64,000 nt of DNA from SIG307 sp964609025 (GCA_964609025.1 CAZSQM010000014.1:14694-78693); one strand, 5' to 3'. Numbered from the stretch's first letter, positions 1 through 8,702 are shown. Numbers and translations: made by a program. Notes: a model not told the origin generated them from the sequence alone.

Positions 1-1
1 T

Positions 2-535
2 GCGGGAAGCAGTTATTCCGCCGAGTTCGCCGGAGAAAAGATCCCCTGTCTGGAAGAAGTGTTTGAGCGGTACGGCGGAGAAATCGGCTTTAATATAGAA
101 TTAAAGACTTCGGATGACAGGGCATTGGCGGAAGCCGTGGTGGAATTGGTGGAACGGTATCATTTAGAGCGGAGTTGTGTGATTACTTCCACTTCTTATC
201 AGCAGCTGGTATGGGTAAAGGAATTGAATGAGGGATTAAAAACCGGGTATATTCTCTCTTTTGTATACGGAGATTTTTATAAAAGCGAAGCGGCGGATTT
301 TTTCAGTATCCGTTCCGGCTTTATTTCGGAAAGCGTTGTGGAAAAGGCACACTCGGTCGGAAAAGAGGTTCATGCGTGGACGGTGAACCGGGAAAATGAG
401 CTAAAGCGCATGAAAGCGGTGGGAGTGGATAATATTATTACGGACAAGCCCGCCTATGCCAGAGAGATTATTTACGGAGGCAGGCTTGCGGAAACCATAG
501 AGGAATGGATTCGGATTTTGACGCTAAAAAAATAG
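2..535 (+). CDS. Glycerophosphodiester phosphodiesterase, C-terminal part (5' end outside window)
   Basis: Frame 2 is open from the window edge to the TAG at 533-535, giving 177 visible residues. The reading IPCLEEVFERYGG followed by GFNIELK is the conserved core of GDPD-family TIM barrels, where the Glu of NIELK is a metal ligand. The end, EVHAWTVNRENELKRM and GVDNIITDKP, is the usual final strand and helix of the family. The enzyme hydrolyses glycerophosphodiesters to glycerol-3-phosphate and an alcohol. The N-terminal His and first catalytic residues lie upstream of the window, so activity cannot be judged here. GTG at 59 is an internal codon, not the start. It reads toward the amidase gene 64 bases downstream. 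Confidence 0.9.
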   Translation, partial: AGSSYSAEFAGEKIPCLEEVFERYGGEIGFNIELKTSDDRALAEAVVELVERYHLERSCVITSTSYQQLVWVKELNEGLKTGYILSFVYGDFYKSEAADFFSIRSGFISESVVEKAHSVGKEVHAWTVNRENELKRMKAVGVDNIITDKPAYAREIIYGGRLAETIEEWIRILTLKK

Positions 536-599
536 CCGCAGAGTGCAACATTAGAGTTTACTGCCGTATTATATAGGTAGAACGTAAACGGAGGTTTTT

Positions 600-1391
600 A
601 TGGCGGTGACAGTTGCATTGGACGCCGGACACGGCGGGTATGACAGCGGCGCGGTTTATCAGGGCAGAAAGGAAAAGGATGATAATCTGGCGCTTGTACT
701 TGCAATCGGGGATATTTTGCAGAACAGCGGAGTAAACGTAGTTTACACAAGAACGGAGGATGTTTACGATTCTCCGGTCAGAAAGGCGCAGATAGCCAAT
801 GAATCGGGAGCGGATTATTTCGTTTCTATCCATCGTAATTCCAGTCCGATAGATAACCAGTATTCCGGTGTGGAAACGCTTCTTTATGACGAGAGCGGGG
901 TAAAGGCAGAGATGGCGGAGGCAATCAATGCCAATCTTGCGGAGGTCGGTTTTCCTAATCTCGGGCTGAATATCCGCAGGGACCTTGCGGTACTGCGGCG
1001 TACACAGATGCCGGCGCTGCTTGTCGAGGTGGGCTTCATCAACACGGACGCGGATAATGCGCTGTTGGACGCACGCTTTGACGATACGGCACAGGCAATC
1101 GCAGACGGAATTTTACAGACCCTTTCGGGTCAGACCGGAGGCGGCACCGCAATGCCGGCGCCTGCGCCGGAGAGCGCGGAGTATGCGGTACAGGTCGGAC
1201 TGTTCCGCAATCCGGAAAATGCGGATAATTTATATCGGGAGCTGACGGCGCTCGGCATACCGACGGATATCGGCCGAAGCGGCAGTTTTTATGCGGTACG
1301 CGCAGGCAGAACGGAGAGTCTGAACGAAGCGGTTGCATTGCAGCAGGAGTTACAGCAGCTTGGTTACGATACGTTAGTGGTAACGCTTTAA
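600..1391 (+). CDS. N-acetylmuramoyl-L-alanine amidase (Amidase_3) with C-terminal SPOR domain
   Basis: 263 residues, preceded by GGAGG at suitable distance. Residues 1-175 form an Amidase_3 domain: LDAGHGGYDSGA gives Zn ligand H11, E25 lies in RKEKDDN, H78 in FVSIHRNSS, and the catalytic Glu is E143 in LLVEVGFI. A Pro/Ala linker (about 180-192) leads to a SPOR domain (194-263, EYAVQVGLFRNPENA), a fold that binds denuded glycan strands at division or sporulation septa. Family role: cleavage of the MurNAc-L-Ala bond during cell separation or spore morphogenesis. No signal peptide is visible; the protein starts directly with the first catalytic strand, so either export is unconventional or it acts after lysis. 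Its stop overlaps the convergent downstream gene by three bases. Confidence 0.93.
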   Translation: MAVTVALDAGHGGYDSGAVYQGRKEKDDNLALVLAIGDILQNSGVNVVYTRTEDVYDSPVRKAQIANESGADYFVSIHRNSSPIDNQYSGVETLLYDESGVKAEMAEAINANLAEVGFPNLGLNIRRDLAVLRRTQMPALLVEVGFINTDADNALLDARFDDTAQAIADGILQTLSGQTGGGTAMPAPAPESAEYAVQVGLFRNPENADNLYRELTALGIPTDIGRSGSFYAVRAGRTESLNEAVALQQELQQLGYDTLVVTL

Positions 1392-1816
1392 GACCGGTTT
1401 TTGCACAGAATCCGCTCAAACAGTAATCCGGCGGCTGCCCAGCACGGGGCATAATCTAAGCGGATGACGCCTTTGTAATTCAATTTTGCGTTACTGTAAT
1501 CCCACGGGCAGGCATTGTGCTTTTTCAGAAGAATGCCGCTGACAAATTCACAGAAAAAAATACCAAAGGCGTAAACGGAACCGCGCAGATAGGCAGGCAA
1601 GGTTTTGATAAGCCTGTAAAGAGAAGGGATAAAGGCGGCAAGTCCGTAAATCGGAAACATCCAGACGGAGGTGCGGCAGAGCAGACGTCTGTCTTTGGAG
1701 CGCTCTCTTAAGGAGCCGAGTCCCGTCCAGAAACATTCGATACACCAGCCAATCAGACCGCAGCGGCAGAAATCAAGACTGAAACGCCGTGCGGCGGGAA
1801 GGGGAAGAAAACGCAT
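1388..1816 (-). CDS. CmpB-type putative ABC transporter permease, short form
   Basis: 142 residues. The start at 1816 is chosen because GAGGAGG sits seven bases upstream; the frame stays open further but without a ribosome site. The protein has several hydrophobic stretches and the family signatures GLIGWCIECF, WMFPIYG, and PWDYSNAKLNYKG followed by IRLDYAPCWAAAGLLFE. As I recall, this matches the Pfam family ABC_trans_CmpB, a Firmicutes membrane family annotated as ABC permease but with no proven transport role. A longer paralogue lies at 35197-36105. The gene is convergent with the amidase (overlapping stops) and 76 bases beyond the stop of tyrA on the same strand, so it could be read from the aroF-tyrA promoter. 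Substrate unknown. Confidence 0.8.
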   Translation of the reverse strand: MRFLPLPAARRFSLDFCRCGLIGWCIECFWTGLGSLRERSKDRRLLCRTSVWMFPIYGLAAFIPSLYRLIKTLPAYLRGSVYAFGIFFCEFVSGILLKKHNACPWDYSNAKLNYKGVIRLDYAPCWAAAGLLFERILCKNRS

Positions 1817-1892
1817 AAAGAAACCTCCTCTTAGTTCTTTTGCCATAGTATCTGTTAGCGACAGGGAACTATACAGGAGGTTTTTGGATTTG

Positions 1893-2984
1893 TTAGCGGT
1901 AAACGGAAAATCCGTTTTCGGACAACAGGGAAAATGCGCGTTCCAAGGATGTCTTTTCATAAAATTCAATGCGGAGGGCACCGCTTTCAAATTCGCGGTT
2001 ATGCACGATACCGATGTTTTTCATGCTGATACCGTGGCTTGCCAGAATGGTTGCAAAGGTGGCAATGGCACCGGCCTCATCCTTTAGGTCTGCATGAAGA
2101 ACAAAGGTTTCGGGAAGTACGCCTTTATGTTCCGGCAGAGAGTTTCTGAAATTTCCCGCTTCGGAAAAGAGAGAGCGTACTGTTGCAAAGTCTTCGTCCG
2201 CAAGCGCAGTCTCCGCCTCGCAAAGAAGGGAAATATAACGGCGCAGTACGGGGAGCACCGCTTCTGCATTGGCAGATAAAATACTTTCCCAGAGGGCGGG
2301 AGAGGAGGAGGCAATGCGGGTAATGTCTTTAAAGCCTCCCGCTGCCAACAGCCGCATTGTGTCGGCGTCCGCCGAAGTGCGCACCAGATTGACAAGCTGC
2401 GCCGCGATTAGGTGCGGCACATGGCTGATGGCGGCAACAGCGGCGTCGTGCTCCTTCGGATTCAGTAAAATCGGAATGGAGCGGACCTTCTTTACCAGAG
2501 AAAGAAAGCGTTCTGTCTGTTCCTTAGGAAAAGCGTCGGTCACGGTGACAACATAATACGCATTTTCCAAAAGGAGCGCGTTGCTGTTGGAAAAGCCGGT
2601 ACGTTCCGAACCGGTCATGGGATGTCCTCCGATAAAGTTTGCGGAAAGTCCTGCCTGCTCTGCGGCGGCATGAATGCCCGATTTTACGCTGCCGACATCC
2701 GTGATAATGGTATCGGCAGAGATAATTTCCTTTAACCGCGGCAGATAGGAAATGTTGATGTCCACCGGCGCACAGAGAAAGATATAGTCGCAGCCGGCAA
2801 GCTCCTCCAGGGAATACACAACTTCATCCGCTACCTTTGCTTCCACGGCGCCGCGGATATCATCCGAAAGTACGGGCTTTCTGGAATAAGCAAGAAGCCG
2901 GCAGCCGGGAAATGTTTCGCGAAGCGCCCGGGCCAGAGAGCCGCCGATTAAACCGAGACCGATAAAACCAAACTGTTCTTTCAT
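1893..2984 (-). CDS. tyrA: Prephenate dehydrogenase with C-terminal ACT domain
   Basis: 363 residues. The NAD-binding Rossmann motif GFIGLGLIGGS is at residues 6-16, and GGHPMTGSERTGF is the conserved prephenate-binding segment of TyrA. The last 70 residues (LHADLKDEAGAIATFATIL) form an ACT domain, normally the tyrosine-sensing part. The enzyme oxidatively decarboxylates prephenate to 4-hydroxyphenylpyruvate in tyrosine synthesis. AAGGAGAA precedes the ATG. The stop of aroF lies 12 bases upstream, so the two form an operon linking the first step of the shikimate pathway to the tyrosine branch. Confidence 0.96.
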   Translation of the reverse strand: MKEQFGFIGLGLIGGSLARALRETFPGCRLLAYSRKPVLSDDIRGAVEAKVADEVVYSLEELAGCDYIFLCAPVDINISYLPRLKEIISADTIITDVGSVKSGIHAAAEQAGLSANFIGGHPMTGSERTGFSNSNALLLENAYYVVTVTDAFPKEQTERFLSLVKKVRSIPILLNPKEHDAAVAAISHVPHLIAAQLVNLVRTSADADTMRLLAAGGFKDITRIASSSPALWESILSANAEAVLPVLRRYISLLCEAETALADEDFATVRSLFSEAGNFRNSLPEHKGVLPETFVLHADLKDEAGAIATFATILASHGISMKNIGIVHNREFESGALRIEFYEKTSLERAFSLLSENGFSVYR

Positions 2985-2996
2985 AAGCCGTTCTCC

Positions 2997-4013
2997 TTAA
3001 GCAAGGGTTTTCCCCATCAGAGCGGCAAGAGGACGAAGCGTATCGCAAAGTTCTTCAAACTGCGGGAAGGTAAGCGACTGCGGACCGTCGGAAAGCGCTT
3101 TTTCCGGGCAAGGGTGGGTTTCAATCATAAGGCCGTCCGCTCCGGCGGCAACAGCGGCAAGTGCAAGCGGCTTTACATAATCGCGCACGCCGGTTGCGTG
3201 GCTCGGGTCTACGATAATCGGAAGGTGGCTCTTTGCGCGGATGACCGGCACGGCGCTTAAATCTAGCGTATTGCGGGTTGAGGTTTCAAAGGTGCGGATA
3301 CCGCGCTCACAGAGTACGACATTCGGATTTCCTTCCGCAAGAATATATTCGGCGGCGTTCAGCCACTCTTCGATGGTAGCGGACAGACCGCGTTTTAATA
3401 AAACCGGAAGACCGGTCTTGCCGACTTCCTTTAAGAGATAAAAGTTCTGCATGTTTCTGGCACCGATTTGAAGCATATCCACATACTTGACCGCAGCTTC
3501 TACCGCCGTCTGACTGGTAACCTCGCAAACAACCGGAAGACCGGTCGCTTCTCTTGCTTCTTTCATCAGCTTAAGACCGTCTTCTTCCATTCCCTGAAAG
3601 GAATACGGGGAAGTGCGCGGCTTATAAGCACCGCCGCGGAGAATCTGCGCACCGGCCTTTTTGATGGCGACGGCGGTTTCCAATACCTGTTCTGCGGATT
3701 CAACGGCGCAGGGACCCGACATCAGAACAAGGCTGCCGCCGCCGATGGAAGCGGAGCCTACCTTTACAACGGTCGGTTCCGGGTGGAACTTTTTATTGGC
3801 AAGTTTGTAGCTTTCCGTTACCGGAAGAATACGGTCTACCCCTTCTGCGATTTCGAGGTTCTTGTCGGCTAAGACGGTTTTGTCGCCGACGACGCCGATA
3901 ATGGTAACTTCATGCCCGGTGGAAAGGTGGGCTTCCAGTCCGTTTTTCTGAACAAATTCTACAATATGGTCAATGGCTGCCGCACTGGCGCCCGGTTTCA
4001 TAATAATAATCAT
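2997..4013 (-). CDS. aroF: 3-deoxy-7-phosphoheptulonate (DAHP) synthase
   Basis: 338 residues, type I-beta DAHP synthase. An N-terminal ferredoxin-like regulatory domain (about 1-70, MIIIMKPGASAAAI) precedes the KDO8P-synthase-like TIM barrel. Barrel motifs seen: LMSGPCAVES, GGAYKPRTSPYSFQG, CERGIRTFE, IVDPSHATG and LMIETHPCPEKALSDG. It condenses phosphoenolpyruvate with erythrose-4-phosphate, the committed step of aromatic synthesis. The start is set by CAGGAGA nine bases upstream. It is read from a strong promoter (4070-4098), has a short leader that can fold into a terminator-like hairpin (4032-4064), and is followed by tyrA. No chorismate mutase domain is fused. Confidence 0.96.
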   Translation of the reverse strand: MIIIMKPGASAAAIDHIVEFVQKNGLEAHLSTGHEVTIIGVVGDKTVLADKNLEIAEGVDRILPVTESYKLANKKFHPEPTVVKVGSASIGGGSLVLMSGPCAVESAEQVLETAVAIKKAGAQILRGGAYKPRTSPYSFQGMEEDGLKLMKEAREATGLPVVCEVTSQTAVEAAVKYVDMLQIGARNMQNFYLLKEVGKTGLPVLLKRGLSATIEEWLNAAEYILAEGNPNVVLCERGIRTFETSTRNTLDLSAVPVIRAKSHLPIIVDPSHATGVRDYVKPLALAAVAAGADGLMIETHPCPEKALSDGPQSLTFPQFEELCDTLRPLAALMGKTLA

Positions 4014-4031
4014 GGTTCCATCTCCTGTACG

Positions 4032-4064
4032 AAAAAATTGAGAGGCAGGTCGGATTCGCCTCCT
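4032..4064 (-). promoter_or_regulatory. Terminator-like hairpin in the aroF leader
   Basis: On the minus strand the roughly 50-base leader of aroF contains GAGGC and GCCTC around an 11-base loop, followed by TCAATTTTTT. A short stem and U-run this close to the start look like a transcription attenuator. The stem is only 5-6 bp, and I see no leader peptide or T-box sequence, so this is suggestive only. Confidence 0.35.
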
Positions 4065-4069
4065 GAATT

Positions 4070-4098
4070 ATTGTAACGCGGTTTTTTGTTTCTGTCAA
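4070..4098 (-). promoter_or_regulatory. Sigma-A promoter of aroF-tyrA
   Basis: On the minus strand, TTGACA (4093-4098) is separated by exactly 17 bases from TACAAT (4070-4075). This is a near-consensus housekeeping promoter about 55 bases upstream of the aroF start. Confidence 0.8.
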
Positions 4099-4181
4099 CG
4101 CTTTTTTGCTTTAAAGCGTAACGGTTTAAAGCAACAGTAGCACAGAAACGAAAAGTTATGGTTTTCTTATGAAAAAGAATG

Positions 4182-4190
4182 TGTTAAAAT
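4182..4190 (+). promoter_or_regulatory. Possible extended -10 element for ygiQ
   Basis: TGTTAAAAT at 4182-4190 matches an extended -10 (TGn plus TAAAAT), 25 bases upstream of the ygiQ start. The -35 region (TTTTCT near 4162) is poor, so the call is weak. Confidence 0.35.
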
Positions 4191-4215
4191 AGGGGAGGGA
4201 GAGAATGGAGATTGT

Positions 4216-6135
4216 ATGAAAGATTTTTTACCGGTTTGCAGAGAAGATATGGAGCGGCGCGGCTGGACGCAATGCGATTTTGTATATGTTATCGGGGACG
4301 CTTATGTGGATCATACCTCATTCGGACCGGCGATTATCAGCCGGGTGCTGGAAAGTCACGGCTATAAGGTCGGGATTATTTCCCAGCCGGACTGGAAGGA
4401 CGAGCAAAGCATACAAATACTCGGAGAGCCGCGGCTTGGTTTTCTGGTATCTGCCGGAAACATGGATACGATGGTAAACCATTATACGGTGGCAAAGAAG
4501 CGGCGCATGCAGGATGCTTATACACCGGGAGGTGTCATCGGAAAACGTCCGGACCGGGCAACGATTGTCTACTGCAATCTGCTCCGGCATGTGTATAAAA
4601 AGAAACCGATTATCATCGGCGGAATCGAGGCGTCTTTGCGTCGTCTGGCACATTATGATTACTGGGCGGACAGTGTAAAGCGTTCGATCCTTCTGGATTC
4701 CGGTGCGGATTTGCTTTCTTACGGAATGGGAGAACATTCGGTTGTTGAGATTGCGGACGCGCTGGATGCGGGAATTGCGGTGAAGGATATTACGTTTGTT
4801 GCGGGAACGGTTTACCGGACGGATTCTTTAGAGAATGTGTACGACGCGGTACAGCTGCCGGGTTATCGTACCATAAAAGAAGATAAGCGGGAGTTTGCCA
4901 AAAGCTTTTATATCCAGTATTGTAACACCGATCCGTTTTCGGGAAAGCGTCTGGTGGAGCAGTATACGGAAAAGGAGTATGTGGTACAGAACCCTCCGGC
5001 GCTGCCGTTGTCGCAGGCGGAGATGGACCGGGTGTATTCCCTGCCGTATATGCGGAATTACCATCCGTCCTATGAGGCGCTTGGCGGGATTCCGATTATC
5101 AATGAGCTGAAGTTCAGCCTTGTGAGCAACCGCGGGTGCTTCGGCGGGTGCAGCTTCTGTGCGCTGACGTTTCATCAGGGGCGCATTATTCAGACGAGAA
5201 GCCATGAGTCCATTTTGGAGGAAGCAAGGCAGATGACCTGGGACCCTGATTTTAAAGGGTATATTAACGACGTAGGCGGTCCTACCGCCAATTTCCGCGC
5301 TCCTGCGTGCGAAAAGCAGTTGCAGAAGGGCGTGTGTCCGAACAAACAATGCCTGTTCCCGACACCGTGTAAAAACTTAAAGGTAAGCCATGAGGATTAT
5401 TTGTCACTGCTGCGGAAGTTAAGGGAGCTGCCGAAGGTAAAGAAGGTATTTATCCGTTCCGGCATCCGGTTTGATTATTTGATTTATGATAAGGACAGGA
5501 CGTTTCTGCGGGAGCTTTGCGAACACCATGTCAGCGGACAGCTGAAGGTAGCACCGGAGCATGTCTGCGATGCGGTGCTTCAGCGGATGGGAAAGCCGGG
5601 CAGAGCAGTGTATGACGAGTTTCTGCGGGAATATAAAAAGATGAACGAACGGCTTTCCAAGGAGCAGTATGTCGTACCGTATCTGATGTCCTCCCATCCC
5701 GGGTCTACGATGAAGGAAGCGGTGGAGCTGGCGGAATATCTGCGGGACCTCGGCTACATGCCGGAACAGGTGCAGGACTTTTATCCGACACCGTCCACCA
5801 TATCGACCTGTATGTATTATACGGGACTGGACCCGCGTACGATGGAGCCGGTGTATGTGCCGAAATCGCCCCATGAGAAGGCAATGCAGCGGGCATTAAT
5901 ACAGTACCGGAATCCGAAAAATTACGAGCTGGTGGAGGAGGCGCTGCATCTGGCACACAGAGAGGATTTAATCGGATTTGATAAAAAGTGTCTGATTCGT
6001 CCGAGAGGACAAAAAAGACAGCCGGGGACGACGCTGCAAAACGGAAAGAGAGATGCAAAACCTGGGAATGTCGCGGGCAGCCGGGGAAAACAGAAAACAA
6101 TACGGAATGTTCACAAGAAAAAGAACGGCAAGTGA
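4216..6135 (+). CDS. ygiQ: YgiQ-family radical SAM protein
   Basis: 639 residues, full length for the UPF0313/YgiQ family. The N-terminal region (FVYVIGDAYVDHTSFGPAII) resembles a cobalamin-binding-like fold. The radical SAM cluster motif is NRGCFGGCSFCAL, with C308, C312 and C315. The family C-terminal block is present (PTPSTISTCMYYTGLDPRT), and the tail from about 600 is Lys/Arg rich. A cluster of extra cysteines (CEKQLQKGVCPNKQCLFPTPCKN) could bind a second iron-sulfur centre. The family is widespread in anaerobes and its reaction is unproven. The next gene starts 22 bases after the stop, so co-transcription is likely. Confidence 0.93.
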   Translation: MKDFLPVCREDMERRGWTQCDFVYVIGDAYVDHTSFGPAIISRVLESHGYKVGIISQPDWKDEQSIQILGEPRLGFLVSAGNMDTMVNHYTVAKKRRMQDAYTPGGVIGKRPDRATIVYCNLLRHVYKKKPIIIGGIEASLRRLAHYDYWADSVKRSILLDSGADLLSYGMGEHSVVEIADALDAGIAVKDITFVAGTVYRTDSLENVYDAVQLPGYRTIKEDKREFAKSFYIQYCNTDPFSGKRLVEQYTEKEYVVQNPPALPLSQAEMDRVYSLPYMRNYHPSYEALGGIPIINELKFSLVSNRGCFGGCSFCALTFHQGRIIQTRSHESILEEARQMTWDPDFKGYINDVGGPTANFRAPACEKQLQKGVCPNKQCLFPTPCKNLKVSHEDYLSLLRKLRELPKVKKVFIRSGIRFDYLIYDKDRTFLRELCEHHVSGQLKVAPEHVCDAVLQRMGKPGRAVYDEFLREYKKMNERLSKEQYVVPYLMSSHPGSTMKEAVELAEYLRDLGYMPEQVQDFYPTPSTISTCMYYTGLDPRTMEPVYVPKSPHEKAMQRALIQYRNPKNYELVEEALHLAHREDLIGFDKKCLIRPRGQKRQPGTTLQNGKRDAKPGNVAGSRGKQKTIRNVHKKKNGK

Positions 6136-6157
6136 TTGGAAAGAGAGGAAACTGCGG

Positions 6158-7639
6158 ATGAGGAGAAACGAAAAACGGCTGCGATTTGTTATGGCGGTAT
6201 TGTGTATCGGTCTGTTGACCGGCAGTGCGGCCTGCCAGGCACAGACGGCGCAGGAACCGGTTAAGATTCCGACGGCAGAGCCGGTAAAGGAACCGACGGA
6301 AGCACCGACAGAAAGACCGACAGAAATAATTACAGTTGAAGACAATGCGCAGATAACGGAGGGTGGTCTGACCGATGAAACGACACAGCAGCCGGAGTCG
6401 GAAGAAACCGCGAAACCACTGACGGAATCTCCGACACCCGAGCCGACAAAGGAAGTAGCGCAGGAAGCAACGCCGACGCCGAAACCGGAGCCGACGAAAG
6501 CTCCGACGGCAAAGGCTACCCCAAAACCGACGGAAAGCCCGGTGCCGGAGCCGACCGAAGTTTCTGCGGCTACGCCAAAACCGGAGCCGACGACCGCACA
6601 ATGGAAGGCGCCGGCGGCAGATATGGAATGCCGTTATACTTACACGGAGCAGTTTTCGGTAAAGCGGGAAGGGCGGCTTCGGGAAGACTCCTATATGAAA
6701 AGCGAGGCGGAGATTTATGAATATCTGACGGAAAAGCTAACAGGCAGATATCAGGAGTATTATCTGGAGTTCGGGGCAGCCTCGTCCGAACTTGTGGAGG
6801 CGGCGGCAAGGCGTCTTGCAGGACTTCCGGGAATGCGTTCGGTTGCGGTGGAGAAAAAGGAGTATTGGAGTAACGGAGCGGCATTTTCTTTGAAAATCGT
6901 GCGCGTACCGGAGTTTTCTCTCCTGTGTGCATGGCAGTCCGGTGATACATCGGAACTGAGTGAGGAAGGCCTGGCAACGCTGAAAAAGGCAGAGGAGATT
7001 ACCGCATTGGCAGAAGCCTTTGCCACGGATTATGAAAAGGAGAAATTTCTGCATGATTATCTTGTACTGAATACGGTGTACGATACCGAAGAGAGCGATA
7101 CGGCGGGACAGACGGCGTATGGCGCACTGGTAGAGGGGAGATGCGTTTGCATGGGCTATACGAATGCATTTCACCTGCTGCTGACAATGTCCGGAATCGA
7201 TTCGCTCATTGTGCAGGGAGAAGCCGGAGGAGAAGCACATGCGTGGAATAAGGTATGGCTTGACGGTGCGTGGTACAATGTAGATGTTACATGGGACGAT
7301 CCGGTGCCGGATGTGCCGGGAGAGGTGGAATACGCCTATTTCAATGTGACGGATGCGTTTCTTGCGAAAAACCATGCTTGGAATTACAGTGAGAGCCCCG
7401 AGGCTTTTGAAACAGAATACAACTATCTGTTGCGGACAAGAAAATCGCTTTGTACCCGGGAGGAGGTCGCGGAGTATTGCCGGGAAGGTCTTGCAACGGG
7501 GTCGGAGACGGTGGAGTTTATTTATGCGGGAGAGCCGTTGGATTTACAGGAGCTGGTGCAGGAATTGCAGTGCGGCATTCAGGTTTTCTCGTCGGATTGT
7601 CAGGGTGGTGAACTGTATCGGATTACATTTCGGAAATAA
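6158..7639 (+). CDS. Transglutaminase-like surface lipoprotein with Pro/Thr-rich linker
   Basis: 493 residues. Start 6158 is preferred (AGAGGAAA upstream) because it places MRRNEKRLRF in front of a hydrophobic stretch ending GSAAC, a plausible though non-canonical lipobox (C26). Residues 30-150 are an extended linker of EPT, KPT and SPTPEP repeats. The C-terminal domain is transglutaminase/protease-like: C331 in RCVCMGYTNAF, H361 in GEAHAWNKVW and D376 in YNVDVTWDD make a complete Cys-His-Asp triad. Such domains act as cysteine peptidases or cross-linkers at the cell surface; the substrate cannot be inferred. The linker closely resembles those in the lipoproteins at 21077-22963 and 55711-56868. 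It ends 11 bases before yqeG. Confidence 0.85.
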   Translation: MRRNEKRLRFVMAVLCIGLLTGSAACQAQTAQEPVKIPTAEPVKEPTEAPTERPTEIITVEDNAQITEGGLTDETTQQPESEETAKPLTESPTPEPTKEVAQEATPTPKPEPTKAPTAKATPKPTESPVPEPTEVSAATPKPEPTTAQWKAPAADMECRYTYTEQFSVKREGRLREDSYMKSEAEIYEYLTEKLTGRYQEYYLEFGAASSELVEAAARRLAGLPGMRSVAVEKKEYWSNGAAFSLKIVRVPEFSLLCAWQSGDTSELSEEGLATLKKAEEITALAEAFATDYEKEKFLHDYLVLNTVYDTEESDTAGQTAYGALVEGRCVCMGYTNAFHLLLTMSGIDSLIVQGEAGGEAHAWNKVWLDGAWYNVDVTWDDPVPDVPGEVEYAYFNVTDAFLAKNHAWNYSESPEAFETEYNYLLRTRKSLCTREEVAEYCREGLATGSETVEFIYAGEPLDLQELVQELQCGIQVFSSDCQGGELYRITFRK

Positions 7640-7650
7640 GGGAGGCGGCT

Positions 7651-8163
7651 ATGTTTTCAAAGTTTTTTCCAAACGAGGATTGTGAGTCTGCTTATGCGGT
7701 GGACTATGAGCGGTTGTATGCGGCAGGTTTTCGGGGGATTGTTTTTGACATTGACAATACCCTGGTAGAACACGGTGCGGTGGCAAATCAACAGGCGATT
7801 GCACTCATTGACCGCTTACGCAGAATGGGCTATGCCGTCTGCTTTTTGTCCAATAATAAGGAGCCGCGTGTCAAGAGCTTTGCCAAGGCGTTTGACGCCG
7901 CGTACATTTTTAAGGCCGGAAAGCCGAAAAAAGAGGGGTATGAGGCTGCCATGAAGCTGCTGGGGGTAACAAAGGAGCAGACCATATCTGTCGGAGATCA
8001 GATATTTACGGATATCTGGGGGGCAAACCGCGCCGGAATTTACACCGTTTTGGTAAAGCAGATCGGAAAAAAAGAAGAAGTTCAGATTGTACTGAAACGG
8101 TATTTGGAGCGGATTGTGCTTTATTTCTACCGGAAAAGCCGTAAGAAGAAAGGAAATGCGTAA
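7651..8163 (+). CDS. yqeG: YqeG-family HAD IIIA-type phosphatase
   Basis: 170 residues. GIVFDIDNTLVEHG carries the HAD motif I Asp pair, CFLSNNKEPR is motif II, KAGKPKKEGY supplies the motif III Lys, and SVGDQIFTDIWGANRAG is motif IV. This matches YqeG, a small phosphatase widespread in Firmicutes and related to mitochondrial PGP phosphatase GEP4. A role in phosphatidylglycerophosphate dephosphorylation is possible but not shown by sequence. Its stop overlaps the aroK start by one base, implying translational coupling. Confidence 0.92.
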   Translation: MFSKFFPNEDCESAYAVDYERLYAAGFRGIVFDIDNTLVEHGAVANQQAIALIDRLRRMGYAVCFLSNNKEPRVKSFAKAFDAAYIFKAGKPKKEGYEAAMKLLGVTKEQTISVGDQIFTDIWGANRAGIYTVLVKQIGKKEEVQIVLKRYLERIVLYFYRKSRKKKGNA

Positions 8164-8684
8164 TGAAAAAGGAAAATATTGTGCTCATTGGCTTTATGGG
8201 CTGTGGGAAAAGTACCGTAGGAAAGAAACTTGCGAATGCGCTTCAGTATCGTTTTTTGGATACGGATGCTCTGATAGAGGAAACCTGTCAAAAGGAGATT
8301 TCACGAATTTTTGCGGAGGACGGAGAAGCGGCATTTCGTCAGGCGGAAACGGACACCCTGAGAGGTTTAAAGAAAGAGGCGGAACACTGTGTAATCGCAA
8401 CCGGCGGAGGAATGCCGATGAGGGAGGAAAATGCACGGTATCTGCGCGAAATCGGTACGGTAATTTTTTTGGAGGCCGAAATCGAAACGATACTGGAACG
8501 GCTTCAAGACGATACGCAGAGGCCGCTTGCTGCGGGAGAAGACAGAGAACAAAGATTAAAAAAGCTGTATGCGGAGCGTCTGCCGGTTTACAGGGCGGCA
8601 GCGGATGTTTGTATTGATACGGAGGGAAAATCCTTTTACGGTATCATACAGGAGATCGAGCAGTGTACGGTAAAAAGGCGTTAA
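8163..8684 (+). CDS. aroK: Shikimate kinase
   Basis: 173 residues, the typical length. The Walker A motif GFMGCGKST is at 10-18. FLDTDALIEE gives the shikimate-binding Asp, FRQAE the conserved Arg, and IATGGGMPMR the GGG shikimate loop. The lid carries RPLA. It phosphorylates shikimate at O3. It sits between yqeG (1-base overlap) and aroQ (18-base gap), placing two shikimate-pathway steps in one transcript. Confidence 0.95.
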   Translation: MKKENIVLIGFMGCGKSTVGKKLANALQYRFLDTDALIEETCQKEISRIFAEDGEAAFRQAETDTLRGLKKEAEHCVIATGGGMPMREENARYLREIGTVIFLEAEIETILERLQDDTQRPLAAGEDREQRLKKLYAERLPVYRAAADVCIDTEGKSFYGIIQEIEQCTVKRR

Positions 8685-8702
8685 GTAAGAAGGAGGAAAG
8701 AA

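Noticed and set aside
5705..6601. Arg/Phe-rich 298-residue frame on the minus strand
   Set aside because: It lies antisense to ygiQ and the Pro/Thr repeats of the lipoprotein, and its composition simply mirrors those codons.
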